Shown here: in pieces, positions 44,629-56,348 of the stretch
Position numbering within the stretch: position 1 is the stretch's first letter
How the letters are laid out: every line of letters begins with the position of its first letter
Source: Desulfobacterales bacterium
GTDB taxonomy: Bacteria > Desulfobacterota > Desulfobacteria > Desulfobacterales > Desulfosalsimonadaceae
Assembly: GCA_018335195.1 (NCBI GenBank)
Contig: JAGXKN010000004.1
Coordinates: 1 to 64,000 of the forward strand
Direction: 5' to 3'
Length of the DNA stretch: 64,000 nt
The notes under the pieces: generated by a model
Told to the model about the DNA's origin: nothing
What the model saw: only the letters and a program-made list of their open reading frames with translations
Databases searched by the model: none
Made by a program: the position numbers and the translations under genes

Positions 44629-45645
44629 ATGGTTGTAAGGGACATCATCGGATTTTGCATACTCATTGCCCTGGTGCTGGTGATGCCGCATGCGGTAGGC
44701 AACGATTATTATATCGGCGTGCTGATATTTGCGGCGTTCAACTGCCTGGCCTGCATCGGACTTTCCCTGCTCATGGGATATGCCGGCCAGATCTCGCTGG
44801 GTCATGGGGCGTTTATCGCCATCGGCGCATATGCTTCCGGCCTGCTTACCACTAAGCTGGGGTGGTCGCCCTGGACGGCCATGGCCGCCGGGGCTTTTGC
44901 GGCCATGGGCATTGCCTTTATCGTGGGCATTCCGACCCTGCGCTTAAAAGGCCACTACCTTGCCATGGCCACGCTGGGCTTTGCCTCGATTATTCATATT
45001 GTGGCCGTGGCAGCCACGAATCTCACCGGCGGTCCGGCCGGCGTATTAAACATTCCGCGGCTGAGTCTGTTCGGATACCGCCTGGATTCGGATATCCGGT
45101 TTTATTACTTTGCCTGGGCGGCGGTGGTGATCGGCCTGTATCTGGCCTTTAACCTGATTCACTCCCGGGTGGGGCGGGGACTGCGGGCGATTCACGGAAG
45201 CGAGGACGCCGCTGGCGCAGCCGGCATCAATACGGCTGCATACAAGGTCCAGGTTTTTGTCGTCAGCGCGGCGTACGCTTCAGTCAGCGGAAGCCTGTAT
45301 GCCTATTACGTCAATTATATCGATCCCGGACCTTTTGATGTCATGCACTCTGTGCTGCTGGTGACCATGGTGGCCGTGGGCGGACTGCATCATATCTGGG
45401 GAGCAGTGGTGGGTGCGCTGCTGCTTTCACTGCTTCCGGAAATGCTTTCCTTTACCGCCGGCTATTTGCAGGTCATCGGCATTCAGTACCGGCCGGACTA
45501 TGATATTCTCGTATACGGCGGCATATTGCTGGTGATCATGCTTTTTTTACCCGAGGGGTTGTTTGCCGGCATGATCGCAGGCGGCAAGTCCGTCTGGAAC
45601 CTTGTTAAACGGGTGATCCGGGGGAAACAGGTTGTCCGGGAATAA
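44629..45645 (+). CDS. livM: Branched-chain amino acid-type ABC permease, LivM family
   Basis: A 338-residue membrane protein with GLSLLMGYAGQISLGHGAFIAIGAYASG near residues 43-70 (the LivM hallmark), GHYLAMATLGFASI near 108 and VAVGGLHHIWGAVVGALLL near 246. It pairs with LivH to form the membrane channel. Its last 14 bases overlap livG. Confidence 0.92.
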   Translation: MVVRDIIGFCILIALVLVMPHAVGNDYYIGVLIFAAFNCLACIGLSLLMGYAGQISLGHGAFIAIGAYASGLLTTKLGWSPWTAMAAGAFAAMGIAFIVGIPTLRLKGHYLAMATLGFASIIHIVAVAATNLTGGPAGVLNIPRLSLFGYRLDSDIRFYYFAWAAVVIGLYLAFNLIHSRVGRGLRAIHGSEDAAGAAGINTAAYKVQVFVVSAAYASVSGSLYAYYVNYIDPGPFDVMHSVLLVTMVAVGGLHHIWGAVVGALLLSLLPEMLSFTAGYLQVIGIQYRPDYDILVYGGILLVIMLFLPEGLFAGMIAGGKSVWNLVKRVIRGKQVVRE

Positions 45646-46399
45646 TTCCATATTACAGCTCGACGGGCTGAGAAAGGTTTTCGGCGGTGTGGTGGCCCTG
45701 GATGGACTTTGCCTTTCAGTGGGGGAAGACACCATTACCTCTGTGATCGGCCCCAACGGCGCGGGCAAAACCACGGTGTTCAACCTGGTCACCGGGTATC
45801 TGGCCCCCAGCTCGGGTGCCATGATTTATAAAAATACCCGGCTGCAGGGGGCAAAACCCCATAAGATCGCATTGCTGGGAATCGGCCGCACCTTTCAGAA
45901 TGTGCGGATATTTCCGGATATGACCGTGCTTGAAAACGTCATGGTCGGCCGGCATGCCCGCTCGCGGGCCGGGGTCACGGTCTCGGCACTTCTGCCCGCT
46001 TTCCTGCGGCCCGAGGAAAAGCGCATCCAGGCCGAAGCCAGAAGCTGGCTAGGTTTTGTGGGGCTTGCCGATGCCATGGACATGCCGGCAGGCTCGCTTC
46101 CCCTGGGCAAGCAGCGGATGGTGGAGGTCGCCCGCGCCCTGGCAATAGAGCCGGATCTGCTCCTGCTCGATGAACCGGCTTCCGGTTTGAACAGCCGGGA
46201 AACCATTGCCATGGGAGACCTGATACAGCGGATCCGCGAAAATCAGATCACTGTGGTGCTTGTGGAACACGACATGGAACTGGTCATGGAAGTCTCAGAC
46301 CGGGTGGCGGTGATGAATTTCGGCCGCCTGGTGGCAGAAGGTACGCCCCGCGAGGTCCAGGAGGACCCGGAGGTGATCACCGCATACCTGGGAGAATGA
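45632..46399 (+). CDS. livG: Branched-chain amino acid-type ABC ATPase, LivG family
   Basis: A 255-residue ABC ATPase. Walker A GPNGAGKTT lies near 38-46, GIGRTFQNVRIFPDMTVLENVMVG near 75 is typical of LivG, and Walker B is LLLLDEPASGLN near 173. In place of a canonical LSGGQ it has SLPLGKQRMVEVARAL near 150, as in several LivG proteins. The start is a TTG overlapping livM. Confidence 0.92.
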   Translation: MSGNNSILQLDGLRKVFGGVVALDGLCLSVGEDTITSVIGPNGAGKTTVFNLVTGYLAPSSGAMIYKNTRLQGAKPHKIALLGIGRTFQNVRIFPDMTVLENVMVGRHARSRAGVTVSALLPAFLRPEEKRIQAEARSWLGFVGLADAMDMPAGSLPLGKQRMVEVARALAIEPDLLLLDEPASGLNSRETIAMGDLIQRIRENQITVVLVEHDMELVMEVSDRVAVMNFGRLVAEGTPREVQEDPEVITAYLGE

Positions 46400-46404
46400 G
46401 AATA

Positions 46405-46585
46405 AATTCGAAATTCGAATATCGAAATCCGCGCGTAGCATCCATTGGGGATAAACAAATTCGAAATCTATAATGACCAAATTACAAAAACAGCATTCGG
46501 CGAGATTCCCTGTTTTTGTCATTAAAACATTCATGTTTTTGTCATTGTTTCGAATTTCGGATTTCGTGCTTCGGATTTATGGGTG
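46405..46585. repeat. Interspersed intergenic repeat, copy 3 (ATTTCGGATTTCG family)
   Basis: The gap between livG and livF opens with TTCGAAATTCGAATATCGAA and closes with TTTCGAATTTCGGATTTCGT plus GCTTCGGATTTATGG, the same inverted arms as before pepA. It holds no gene. It splits an otherwise tight transporter operon. Confidence 0.8.
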
Positions 46586-46655
46586 AAACAAGGCCGTTTA
46601 TTAAAAAAACGTACAGCGTTTGTGCCGAAATGAGAAGGGTTTAATCTGTGCAGCC

Positions 46656-47393
46656 ATGCTTCGTCTGGTGAATGTAAACAGCAATTACGGCCTTGTGCGC
46701 GTGCTGAAAAACGTTTCCATGCACGTTGGCGAAGGCGAGACCGTCACCCTTATCGGGGCCAACGGCGCTGGCAAGACCACCACTTTGCGCACAATCAGCG
46801 GCCTGCACCCGGTAAAAGAGGGCCGGATTTATTTTCAGGACCGCGATATTACCGGATGGCCGGCGGAAAGGCTGGTGGAACTGGGTATCGCGCATGTGCC
46901 GGAAGGCCGCCAGATTTTCAGCCCCATGTCCGTACATGATAACCTTGAACTGGGCGGGCATCTCGTATATAAACATTATGGCAGAAAACGCCTGAAATTG
47001 GAAATCGATCAAATGTTGGACCTGTTTCCGGTGCTCCGCCAGCGCCGCGGTCAGTATGCGGGTACGTTATCCGGCGGCGAGCAGCAGATGCTGGCCATTG
47101 CCATGGCCCTGATGTCCGGGCCGCGCATGCTGCTTTTGGATGAGCCGTCCATGGGGCTTGCGCCAATGATCATCCGGGACATATTTGCCCGGATCGCCCG
47201 GCTGCAGCAGGAGCGGAAACTGACCGTGCTCTTGATCGAACAGAATGCAAAGGCGGCCTTAAACATTTCAGACCGGGGCTACGTGATGGAAACCGGCCGC
47301 ATCCTGCTGGAGGAAGAAGCCGGGGCGCTGCTTGCCAACCCCGAGGTCAAGCGGGCCTACCTGGGCCGCGAACAGCGGGAAGTCTGGGAATAG
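46656..47393 (+). CDS. livF: Branched-chain amino acid-type ABC ATPase, LivF family
   Basis: A 245-residue ABC ATPase with Walker A GANGAGKTT near 34-42, HVPEGRQIFSPMSVHDNL near 85 (LivF hallmark), signature TLSGGEQQMLAIAMALM near 135 and Walker B MLLLDEPSMGLAP near 155. The ATG at 46656 gives the family N-terminus LRLVNVNSNYG. The ribosome site is weak, and a repeat lies between this gene and livG. Confidence 0.92.
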   Translation: MLRLVNVNSNYGLVRVLKNVSMHVGEGETVTLIGANGAGKTTTLRTISGLHPVKEGRIYFQDRDITGWPAERLVELGIAHVPEGRQIFSPMSVHDNLELGGHLVYKHYGRKRLKLEIDQMLDLFPVLRQRRGQYAGTLSGGEQQMLAIAMALMSGPRMLLLDEPSMGLAPMIIRDIFARIARLQQERKLTVLLIEQNAKAALNISDRGYVMETGRILLEEEAGALLANPEVKRAYLGREQREVWE

Positions 47394-47429
47394 AAACCAT
47401 CACCCGCCGTCAGATACGGGGGCAGACCA

Positions 47430-48722
47430 ATGACATACTGGAATGCGCAGATCGAATGCATGGACCGGGAAACCCTGTCCCAGGTTCAGCTCGAGGGCCT
47501 TCAGGCCACACTAAACCGGGTGTATAAAAACGTGCGTCACTACCGCAAACTGTTCCGGGGAATCGATTTCATGCCCGAGGACCTGACATCCCTGGACATG
47601 CTGCAGCAGCTGCCGCTTTTAACCCGCCGCGACCTGAGCCGGAATTATCCTTATGACATGTTTGCCGTACCTTTGCGCGAAGTGGTCCGGTTGCATACCA
47701 CGGCCTTTAATTTTGAGCAGCCCGTTGTCATCGGTTTTACCGCCAACGACATGGCCAACTGGGCCGAACTCACCGCCCGTAACCTGGCCGGCATCGGCGT
47801 GACCCGGGAGGACGTGGTCCAGATCGCCCTGACCTTCGGCATCATGTCCGGGCCCTTCGGTATCCAGCTGGGCGCCGAGGTAATCGGGGCCTCAGTGATT
47901 CCCATTTCCGCGGGCAAGCTGCGCGAGCAGGTGAAGATCATGCGGGATTTCAAAACTTCCGTTCTGATATCCACCCCCACGGTGGCCCTTGGCCTGATCA
48001 TTGCCATGGAGGAACTCGACATGGATCCCCACGGCCTGACATTGAAATACGGGGTTTTCGGCGCAGAGCCCTGGGGCGAGAAAACCCGTCAGGAGATCGA
48101 ATCCCGCCTGTTTATCTCTGCATCCGATACATACGGACTCACGGAAGTTTTCGGCCCGGGCGTGGCATGGGAATGCCCTGCCAAAAAGGGACTGCACATT
48201 GCCGAGGACCATTTCATCGCTGAAGTCATTGATCCTGCAACAGGGGAGGTTCTGCCGCCGGGTGAAGAAGGCGAACTGGTGATCACCACCATCGGAAAGG
48301 AAGCCTTTCCGCTGATCCGGTTTAGGACCGGGGATCTGACCCGGATGGACAGAACCCCGTGTTCGTGCGGCCGGACCCATTGCCGCATTTCCCGGATATT
48401 CAAGCGGTGCGATGATGTGCTGGTGGTCCGGGGCACCAGTGTTACGCCGGACCAGATCGGCCGGATCCTGGCCCGGGTCAGCGGAGAGGAGCCCAGATTC
48501 CAGATGGTGGTCGACAGGGAGGAAAACAGGGACCAGCTCATGGTGGCCATCGAAGCCACGGACACCTATTTTTTTGACGAAATGAAAAAACAGCGGCGTT
48601 TTGTTGAACACCTGCACCGGGAGATTTCCGAGTTCATGGGCTGGGAGGTCAACATTCGCCTGGTGGAGCCGGGCACATTTGATCCCTACCAAAAGGTGGT
48701 GGATAACAGGCGGTTTGAATAG
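47430..48722 (+). CDS. Phenylacetate-CoA ligase (PaaK)-like protein with altered active-site motifs
   Basis: A 430-residue ANL-superfamily protein that aligns with PaaK along its length: FAVPLREVVRLH near 78, GVFGAEPWGEKTRQEIE near 210, DTYGLTEVFGPGVAWEC near 230 and FRTGDLTRMDRTPCSCG near 300. The nucleotide loop normally reading SSGTTGKP is TTAFNFEQP here. The C-terminal GK of the A10 motif is replaced (TFDPYQKVVDNR). It follows livF by 36 bases and probably belongs to the transporter operon. Ligase activity is therefore doubtful; an acyl-CoA ligase, a different transferase or a regulatory pseudoenzyme are options. Confidence 0.8.
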   Translation: MTYWNAQIECMDRETLSQVQLEGLQATLNRVYKNVRHYRKLFRGIDFMPEDLTSLDMLQQLPLLTRRDLSRNYPYDMFAVPLREVVRLHTTAFNFEQPVVIGFTANDMANWAELTARNLAGIGVTREDVVQIALTFGIMSGPFGIQLGAEVIGASVIPISAGKLREQVKIMRDFKTSVLISTPTVALGLIIAMEELDMDPHGLTLKYGVFGAEPWGEKTRQEIESRLFISASDTYGLTEVFGPGVAWECPAKKGLHIAEDHFIAEVIDPATGEVLPPGEEGELVITTIGKEAFPLIRFRTGDLTRMDRTPCSCGRTHCRISRIFKRCDDVLVVRGTSVTPDQIGRILARVSGEEPRFQMVVDREENRDQLMVAIEATDTYFFDEMKKQRRFVEHLHREISEFMGWEVNIRLVEPGTFDPYQKVVDNRRFE

Positions 48723-48813
48723 ATAATACCCGGACAAAAAAGCGCAGTCCGGGAACAAGCCGAATAATGAAATTGGTATATTCACTTTAACCCAAACAAA
48801 AGGAGTTTTCAAC

Positions 48814-49722
48814 ATGACGGCACAACTGATTAAGGGAACTGAAATCCGGGAGCAGATTCTCGAGGAAATTGCCGGGGAGGTCAAGCAGATCAAGGAAAAA
48901 CACAACCAGGTGCCCGGTCTGGTGACCATTCTGGTGGGTGAAAACCCGGCTTCGGTATCTTATGTCTCTCTGAAGGTCAAGACCGCAGAGCGGCTGGGAT
49001 ACAAGGAAGTCCAGGACAACCAGCCCGAAGACATTTCCCAGGCGGATCTGCTTGCTCTGATTGACAAATACAACAAGGACGATTCCATTCACGGCATCCT
49101 GGTCCAGCTTCCCCTGCCGGATCACATTGATGACAAAAAAGTGTTAAATGCCATTGACCCGGACAAGGACGTGGACGGCTTTCATCCGGTCAACGTGGGC
49201 CGGCTGATGATCGGCGGCAACGAGGTGAAGTATCCGCCGTGCACGCCTGCCGGCATCCAGGAGATGATCATCCGTGCCGGGGTTGAAACCAGCGGTGCCG
49301 AGGTCGTGGTGGTGGGCCGTTCCAACATCGTTGGCAAGCCCATTTCCATGATGATGTGTCAGAAGGGCGAAGGCGCCAATTCCACGGTGACCATCGTTCA
49401 TACCCGCACAAAGGACCTGGAATTCCACTGCAAGCGCGCGGATATCCTGATCGTGGCCGCAGGCGTGCCCGGGCTGGTCAAGCCGGAGTGGATAAAGGAA
49501 GGCGCCTGTGTGATCGACGTGGGGGTCAACCGCGTGGGCGAGAAGGTCAGCGAGAAAACCGGCAAGACAGTAGCGATTCTGCGCGGCGATGTGGATTTTG
49601 ATGCCGCCAAGGAGATCGCAGGCTCCATCACACCGGTTCCGGGCGGTGTGGGTCCCATGACCATTACCATGCTGATGCGAAACACCCTGAACGCTCTGAA
49701 ATTCAAGCTGGGATTAAAGTAG
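48814..49722 (+). CDS. folD: Bifunctional methylenetetrahydrofolate dehydrogenase / cyclohydrolase
   Basis: Interconverts one-carbon folates. The 302-residue protein has the catalytic YVSLKVKTAERLGY near 50 (Lys), GILVQLPLPDHID near 93, PCTPAGIQEMI near 145, the NADP-binding VVVGRSNIVGKP near 165 and PVPGGVGPMTITML near 272. AAAGGAG lies 8 bases before the ATG. In anaerobes it also serves the Wood-Ljungdahl methyl branch, but no gene of that pathway is near. Confidence 0.96.
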   Translation: MTAQLIKGTEIREQILEEIAGEVKQIKEKHNQVPGLVTILVGENPASVSYVSLKVKTAERLGYKEVQDNQPEDISQADLLALIDKYNKDDSIHGILVQLPLPDHIDDKKVLNAIDPDKDVDGFHPVNVGRLMIGGNEVKYPPCTPAGIQEMIIRAGVETSGAEVVVVGRSNIVGKPISMMMCQKGEGANSTVTIVHTRTKDLEFHCKRADILIVAAGVPGLVKPEWIKEGACVIDVGVNRVGEKVSEKTGKTVAILRGDVDFDAAKEIAGSITPVPGGVGPMTITMLMRNTLNALKFKLGLK

Positions 49723-49756
49723 TTGTTTTGTTCCGCGGATTTTGATATCCTGGAGA

Positions 49757-49800
49757 AGCTGGAAAACCCCGAAAGAGCATGAGGCGGGGTTTTTCAGCTT
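49757..49800 (+). terminator. Intrinsic terminator after folD
   Basis: AAGCTGGAAAACCCCG (49757-49772) pairs with CGGGGTTTTTCAGCTT (49785-49800) with a single mismatch, followed by further T residues. Confidence 0.85.
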
Positions 49801-49842
49801 TTTCTTTCGCACCGGGCCGGTGTGCAAAAACATCGGCGATAC

Positions 49843-49871
49843 TTGACGAACGGGTAAACTATACGCATTAT
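49843..49871 (+). promoter_or_regulatory. Candidate secA promoter
   Basis: TTGACG, a 17-base spacer and CATTAT lie after the folD terminator and about 75 bases before secA. Confidence 0.45.
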
Positions 49872-49944
49872 ATCGATACCCGGGTTAACGCTCGCCTGAT
49901 CGACAATCAATAAAAAATATCAATATGCAAGGAAGCTTTGAAAT

Positions 49945-52482
<2,538 letters not shown>

Positions 52483-52552
52483 ATGAAATAATGCGCTTTG
52501 CCTTCCTGCCGCGATTTGCTGGAGCGTTTGTGTTGCCTGTATTGAATTTGGG

Positions 52553-52582
52553 TTGAATTTTGGGGGTAAATGGTTTTATAAT
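52553..52582 (+). promoter_or_regulatory. Candidate clpS-clpA-aat promoter
   Basis: TTGAAT, an 18-base spacer and a perfect TATAAT lie 113 bases before clpS. Confidence 0.55.
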
Positions 52583-52694
52583 TCCAGCAGCCGGGCTGAC
52601 AGGGGCAGCGTTTGTGTTTATATTAAAAGTGAAATATATAAATCCATGCGAAATTATTTTTTAAAAAGGATGTTTTCGGTGGAGCGAGGGAACC

Positions 52695-53009
52695 ATGCAG
52701 GAGGACAAACCGGGAACAGAAGAAAAAGTAATTTCACAGACCCGGCAGGTCACAGAGGAGCCGCCCATGTACCGGGTGCTGCTCCACAACGACGATTACA
52801 CCACCATGGATTTTGTGGTGGAACTTCTGATGAACGTTTTTCAAAAATCCTTTGAAGAAGCCACTCGTATCATGCTCCGGGTTCATCGGGCAGGAAAAGG
52901 GGTGTGCGGTGTGTATACGTATGAAGTGGCGGAAACCAAGATTGAAACAGTACATCAGCTTGCCACGGAAAGAGGATTTCCGCTGAAAAGTTCTATGGAA
53001 AAGGTATAG
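52695..53009 (+). CDS. clpS: ClpS, N-degron adaptor of ClpAP
   Basis: Binds proteins with bulky hydrophobic N-termini and hands them to ClpA. The 104-residue protein has the core YRVLLHNDDYTTMDFVVELL near 28-47 (Asn and Asp residues of the N-end pocket) and VHRAGKGVCGVYTYEVAETK near 67, the ClpA-contact face. It is 3 bases from clpA, in the order seen in many bacteria. Confidence 0.96.
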   Translation: MQEDKPGTEEKVISQTRQVTEEPPMYRVLLHNDDYTTMDFVVELLMNVFQKSFEEATRIMLRVHRAGKGVCGVYTYEVAETKIETVHQLATERGFPLKSSMEKV

Positions 53010-53012
53010 CAT

Positions 53013-55253
53013 ATGATCAGCAAAGGATTGAGTATTGTTCTAAGCCAGGCAGTCAAAGAGGCCAGAAAACGCAGGCATGAATATGTCTGCGTGGAACACA
53101 TGCTCTATGCGATTCTCCACGACAGCGTGGGAATTGAAATAATTGAAAGCTGCGGCGGCAATGTCGAAAACATGCAGAACGAACTTGAAAAGTTTTTCGA
53201 CGAAAAGCTCGAAAAGGTGCCGGAGGCACACGAATATATCCTCCAGCAGACCATCCGTTTTCAGCGGGTGATCCAGCGGGCGGTCAATCATGCCCGGTCC
53301 GCGGAAAAGGAATCCGTGTACGTGGGCGATATCCTGGCCTCCATTTTAGAGGAGCGCAAGTCCCATGCCGCCTATTTCATGGCTGCCGAAGGCATCACCC
53401 GGCTCGATGTGCTCAATGTGATCTCTCACAGCGCATCCGGGGAAATGTTTAAGGAAAACTCCGATACGGGCATTGTCACCGGCAAAAAGAACAAGAAAAA
53501 AGAAGCCGATCCCCTGGAAACCTATGCCGTGGACCTGGTGGAGCGGGCCATGTGCGGCAATCTCGATCCCTTAATCGGCCGGGAAGGCGAAATGGACCGG
53601 ACCGTTCAGGTACTGTGCCGGCGGAGAAAGAACAATCCCGTGTTTGTGGGTGACCCGGGCGTGGGCAAGACCGCCATGGCCGAGGGACTGGCCCAGCGGA
53701 TTGCAGATGGCCGGATACCCGACTTGCTGGAAGGCGCCCGGATTTATTCCCTGGATCTCGGCGCCCTGCTGGCGGGCACCAAGTACCGGGGCGATTTTGA
53801 GCAGCGCCTGAAATCCGTGATTTCCGAGTTGCAGAATCGGGAAAACGCGATCCTGTTCATTGACGAAATCCATACCATTGTCGGGGCCGGGGCAACGAGC
53901 AGCGGCTCGATGGATGCCTCAAACATCCTGAAACCCGCGCTGGTGACAGGCGAACTGCGGTGCATCGGATCGACCACCTACGAGGAGTTCAAGAATTATT
54001 TTGAAAAGGACCGGGCCTTCTCGCGCAGGTTTGAAAAAATCGAGATTGCGGAGCCCTCCTTAGACGATACGGTCAGAATCCTCAAGGGACTGAAATCCTA
54101 TTACGAGGAGCATCACCGCATCGATTACACGGAACCGGCATTGAAAGCGGCAGCCGAGCTTTCGGCCAAGTACCTGACCGAGCGGTATTTGCCGGACAAG
54201 GCCATTGACGTGATTGACGAAGCCGGGGTCATGCTTCGCCTGGCCGGATCGAGCCGCAGAAAGCGGGTCCAGCCCAATGACATTGAAAAGGTGGTTTCCA
54301 AGATTTCCCGGGTGCCGGCCCACCGGGTTTCCTCCTCGGACAAGAGCAACCTGGCCAGCCTGGAAGACCGGCTCAAACAGAAAATATTCGGCCAGGACGA
54401 TGCCATCCACTCGATGGTGACTGCGGTCAAACGTGCCCGCGCAGGCCTGGGCGCCCCGGAGCGGCCCATCGGCTCGTTTCTATTTACCGGTCCCACCGGC
54501 GTGGGCAAGACCGAGGTGGCCAGGCAGGTGGCCCAGAACATGGGTGTGAAGTTTCTGCGCTTTGATATGAGCGAGTACATGGAAAAACATGCCGTGGCGC
54601 GCCTGATCGGCGCACCGCCGGGCTATATCGGCTTTGATCAGGGGGGCCTGCTCACCGACCAGATCCGGAAAAATCCGTACGCCGTATTGCTGCTCGATGA
54701 AATCGAAAAGGCCCATATCGACATGTACAACATCTTGCTGCAGGTCATGGACCATGCGGCCCTGACCGACAACAACGGCAAGATTGCGGATTTCCGAAAC
54801 GTGATCCTGATCATGACTTCCAATGCAGGGGCCCGGGAAATGGCGGCCAACACCATCGGTTTTGGCGGCAGCCAGGCCGAGGACACAGGCAGCAAGGGGA
54901 AAAAAGCTGTGGAAAGCTTCTTCAGCCCGGAATTCCGCAACCGGCTGGATGATATTATCAATTTCCGGTCCCTGAACATGGAAATCATGGAGATGGTGGT
55001 GGACAAGTTCATGGACGAACTGGCACCGCAGCTGGCAGCCAAGAAGGTATCGGTTACCCTGTCTGCCAATGCCAGGCGCTGGCTGGCCAGAAAGGGCCAT
55101 GATCCGCATTTCGGCGCAAGGCCGCTGGACCGGCTGGTTCAGAAGGAAATCAAGGACGTGCTCACTGACGAGATCCTGTTCGGCAGGCTGACCAAGGGTG
55201 GCGAAGTGTTTGTCAAGGTAAAGGATGACCGGCTGATGTTTAATTTCAGCTGA
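53013..55253 (+). CDS. clpA: ATP-dependent Clp protease ATP-binding subunit ClpA
   Basis: Hexameric unfoldase for ClpP. The 746-residue protein has the N-terminal double Clp repeat (1 to about 140), a first AAA+ module with Walker [17 protein letters not shown] near 212 and Walker [14 protein letters not shown] near 285, and a second with [16 protein letters not shown] near 495 and [15 protein letters not shown] near 560. It lacks the long coiled-coil middle domain of ClpB, which supports ClpA. clpP is not in the window. Confidence 0.96.
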   Translation: MISKGLSIVLSQAVKEARKRRHEYVCVEHMLYAILHDSVGIEIIESCGGNVENMQNELEKFFDEKLEKVPEAHEYILQQTIRFQRVIQRAVNHARSAEKESVYVGDILASILEERKSHAAYFMAAEGITRLDVLNVISHSASGEMFKENSDTGIVTGKKNKKKEADPLETYAVDLVERAMCGNLDPLIGREGEMDRTVQVLCRRRKNNPVFVGDPGVGKTAMAEGLAQRIADGRIPDLLEGARIYSLDLGALLAGTKYRGDFEQRLKSVISELQNRENAILFIDEIHTIVGAGATSSGSMDASNILKPALVTGELRCIGSTTYEEFKNYFEKDRAFSRRFEKIEIAEPSLDDTVRILKGLKSYYEEHHRIDYTEPALKAAAELSAKYLTERYLPDKAIDVIDEAGVMLRLAGSSRRKRVQPNDIEKVVSKISRVPAHRVSSSDKSNLASLEDRLKQKIFGQDDAIHSMVTAVKRARAGLGAPERPIGSFLFTGPTGVGKTEVARQVAQNMGVKFLRFDMSEYMEKHAVARLIGAPPGYIGFDQGGLLTDQIRKNPYAVLLLDEIEKAHIDMYNILLQVMDHAALTDNNGKIADFRNVILIMTSNAGAREMAANTIGFGGSQAEDTGSKGKKAVESFFSPEFRNRLDDIINFRSLNMEIMEMVVDKFMDELAPQLAAKKVSVTLSANARRWLARKGHDPHFGARPLDRLVQKEIKDVLTDEILFGRLTKGGEVFVKVKDDRLMFNFS

Positions 55254-55258
55254 GAATC

Positions 55259-55978
55259 ATGCCGATATTCCGACTTTCTGACAAGTTGTCATTTCCGCCG
55301 CCCCATTATGCCGCAAGAAACGGGCTGCTTGCCATCGGCGGGGACTTAAGCGAGGAAAGGCTGCTTTTAGCCTACCGGATGGGAATCTTTCCGTGGTTTT
55401 CCCCTTATGACCCCATATTGTGGTGGTGCCCGGATCCCCGCCTGGTGCTCTATCCCCGACAGGTGCACATTCCGGGCCGGCTGAGGCGAAGAATTAACAG
55501 CGGCATTTTCGAGGTCACCAGTGATACGGTTTTCGAGCGGGTCATTTCCGAATGTGCACAGGTAAGAAAGGAAAACAACGAAGAAACCTGGCTGGTCGAC
55601 GAGATGATCGAGGCCTATTGCCTGCTTCATGAACACGGGTATGCCCATTGCGTGGAGACCTGGTGCGACGGGGAGCTGGCAGGCGGCCTTTACGGGGTAT
55701 GCATGGGCGGCAGCTTTTTCGGGGAGTCCATGTTTACCCGGGTCACGGATGCATCCAAGGTTGCACTGGTGGCCTTGTGCAATTACATGCTGGAAAACGG
55801 ATTTGATCTGATCGATTGCCAGGTCGCCACTAGTCACCTGGTATGGATGGGCGCCCGGGAGGTGCCGCGGAAAAATTTTTTGCGGCAGCTGGCCGCATCG
55901 GTCGAGCGCCCGACGCAAAAGCAGAAATGGAACGTCGATCTGAAAGCCCTGGAGTCAATATCCAATCGGCGCAACTGA
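55259..55978 (+). CDS. aat: Leucyl/phenylalanyl-tRNA-protein transferase
   Basis: Adds Leu or Phe from aminoacyl-tRNA to proteins with N-terminal Arg or Lys, creating the N-degron that ClpS reads. The 239-residue protein has LSFPPPHYAARNGLLAIGGDLSEERLL at 10-36, YRMGIFPWFSPYDPILWWCPDPR near 40, and GGLYGVCMGGSFFGESMFTRV near 140. It directly follows clpA, so maker, adaptor and unfoldase form one unit. Confidence 0.96.
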   Translation: MPIFRLSDKLSFPPPHYAARNGLLAIGGDLSEERLLLAYRMGIFPWFSPYDPILWWCPDPRLVLYPRQVHIPGRLRRRINSGIFEVTSDTVFERVISECAQVRKENNEETWLVDEMIEAYCLLHEHGYAHCVETWCDGELAGGLYGVCMGGSFFGESMFTRVTDASKVALVALCNYMLENGFDLIDCQVATSHLVWMGAREVPRKNFLRQLAASVERPTQKQKWNVDLKALESISNRRN

Positions 55979-56015
55979 GTATTTCCGGATCCCCCTTGTT
56001 TACATGGAGGTGCAT

Positions 56016-56348
56016 ATGGCAGAGGATTGCCTGTTTTGCAGGATCGCAGGCGGCGAGACAAACACGGAATTTCTCATGGAAACCGATAAGCTGGTGGTTT
56101 TCGAGGATATCAATCCATTGGCGCCCGTACATCTGCTGCTTGTGCCCAAGCAGCATATCCGCAGCGTCAATGACCTGACCGAGCAGGACAGAGAGATTCT
56201 TGCAGACCTGATTTTTGCGGCCCGGGACATGGCCCCGAAAATGGGCGTTGATTCCACCGGATACCGGCTTTTTTTCAATGTGGAAAAAGGCGGTGGACAG
56301 GAGATTTTTCACCTGCACATGCACATGATCGGCGGATGGGAGTCCTGA
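56016..56348 (+). CDS. HIT-family nucleotide hydrolase
   Basis: A 110-residue HINT-like protein. CLFCRIAGGE near 5-14 supplies zinc-type cysteines, PLAPVHLLLVPKQHI near 36, and the histidine triad FHLHMHMIGGW ends the protein. It hydrolyses nucleoside phosphoramidates or similar adenylates. The start at 56016 has GGAGG 6 bases upstream. It abuts leuC without a gap. Confidence 0.93.
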   Translation: MAEDCLFCRIAGGETNTEFLMETDKLVVFEDINPLAPVHLLLVPKQHIRSVNDLTEQDREILADLIFAARDMAPKMGVDSTGYRLFFNVEKGGGQEIFHLHMHMIGGWES

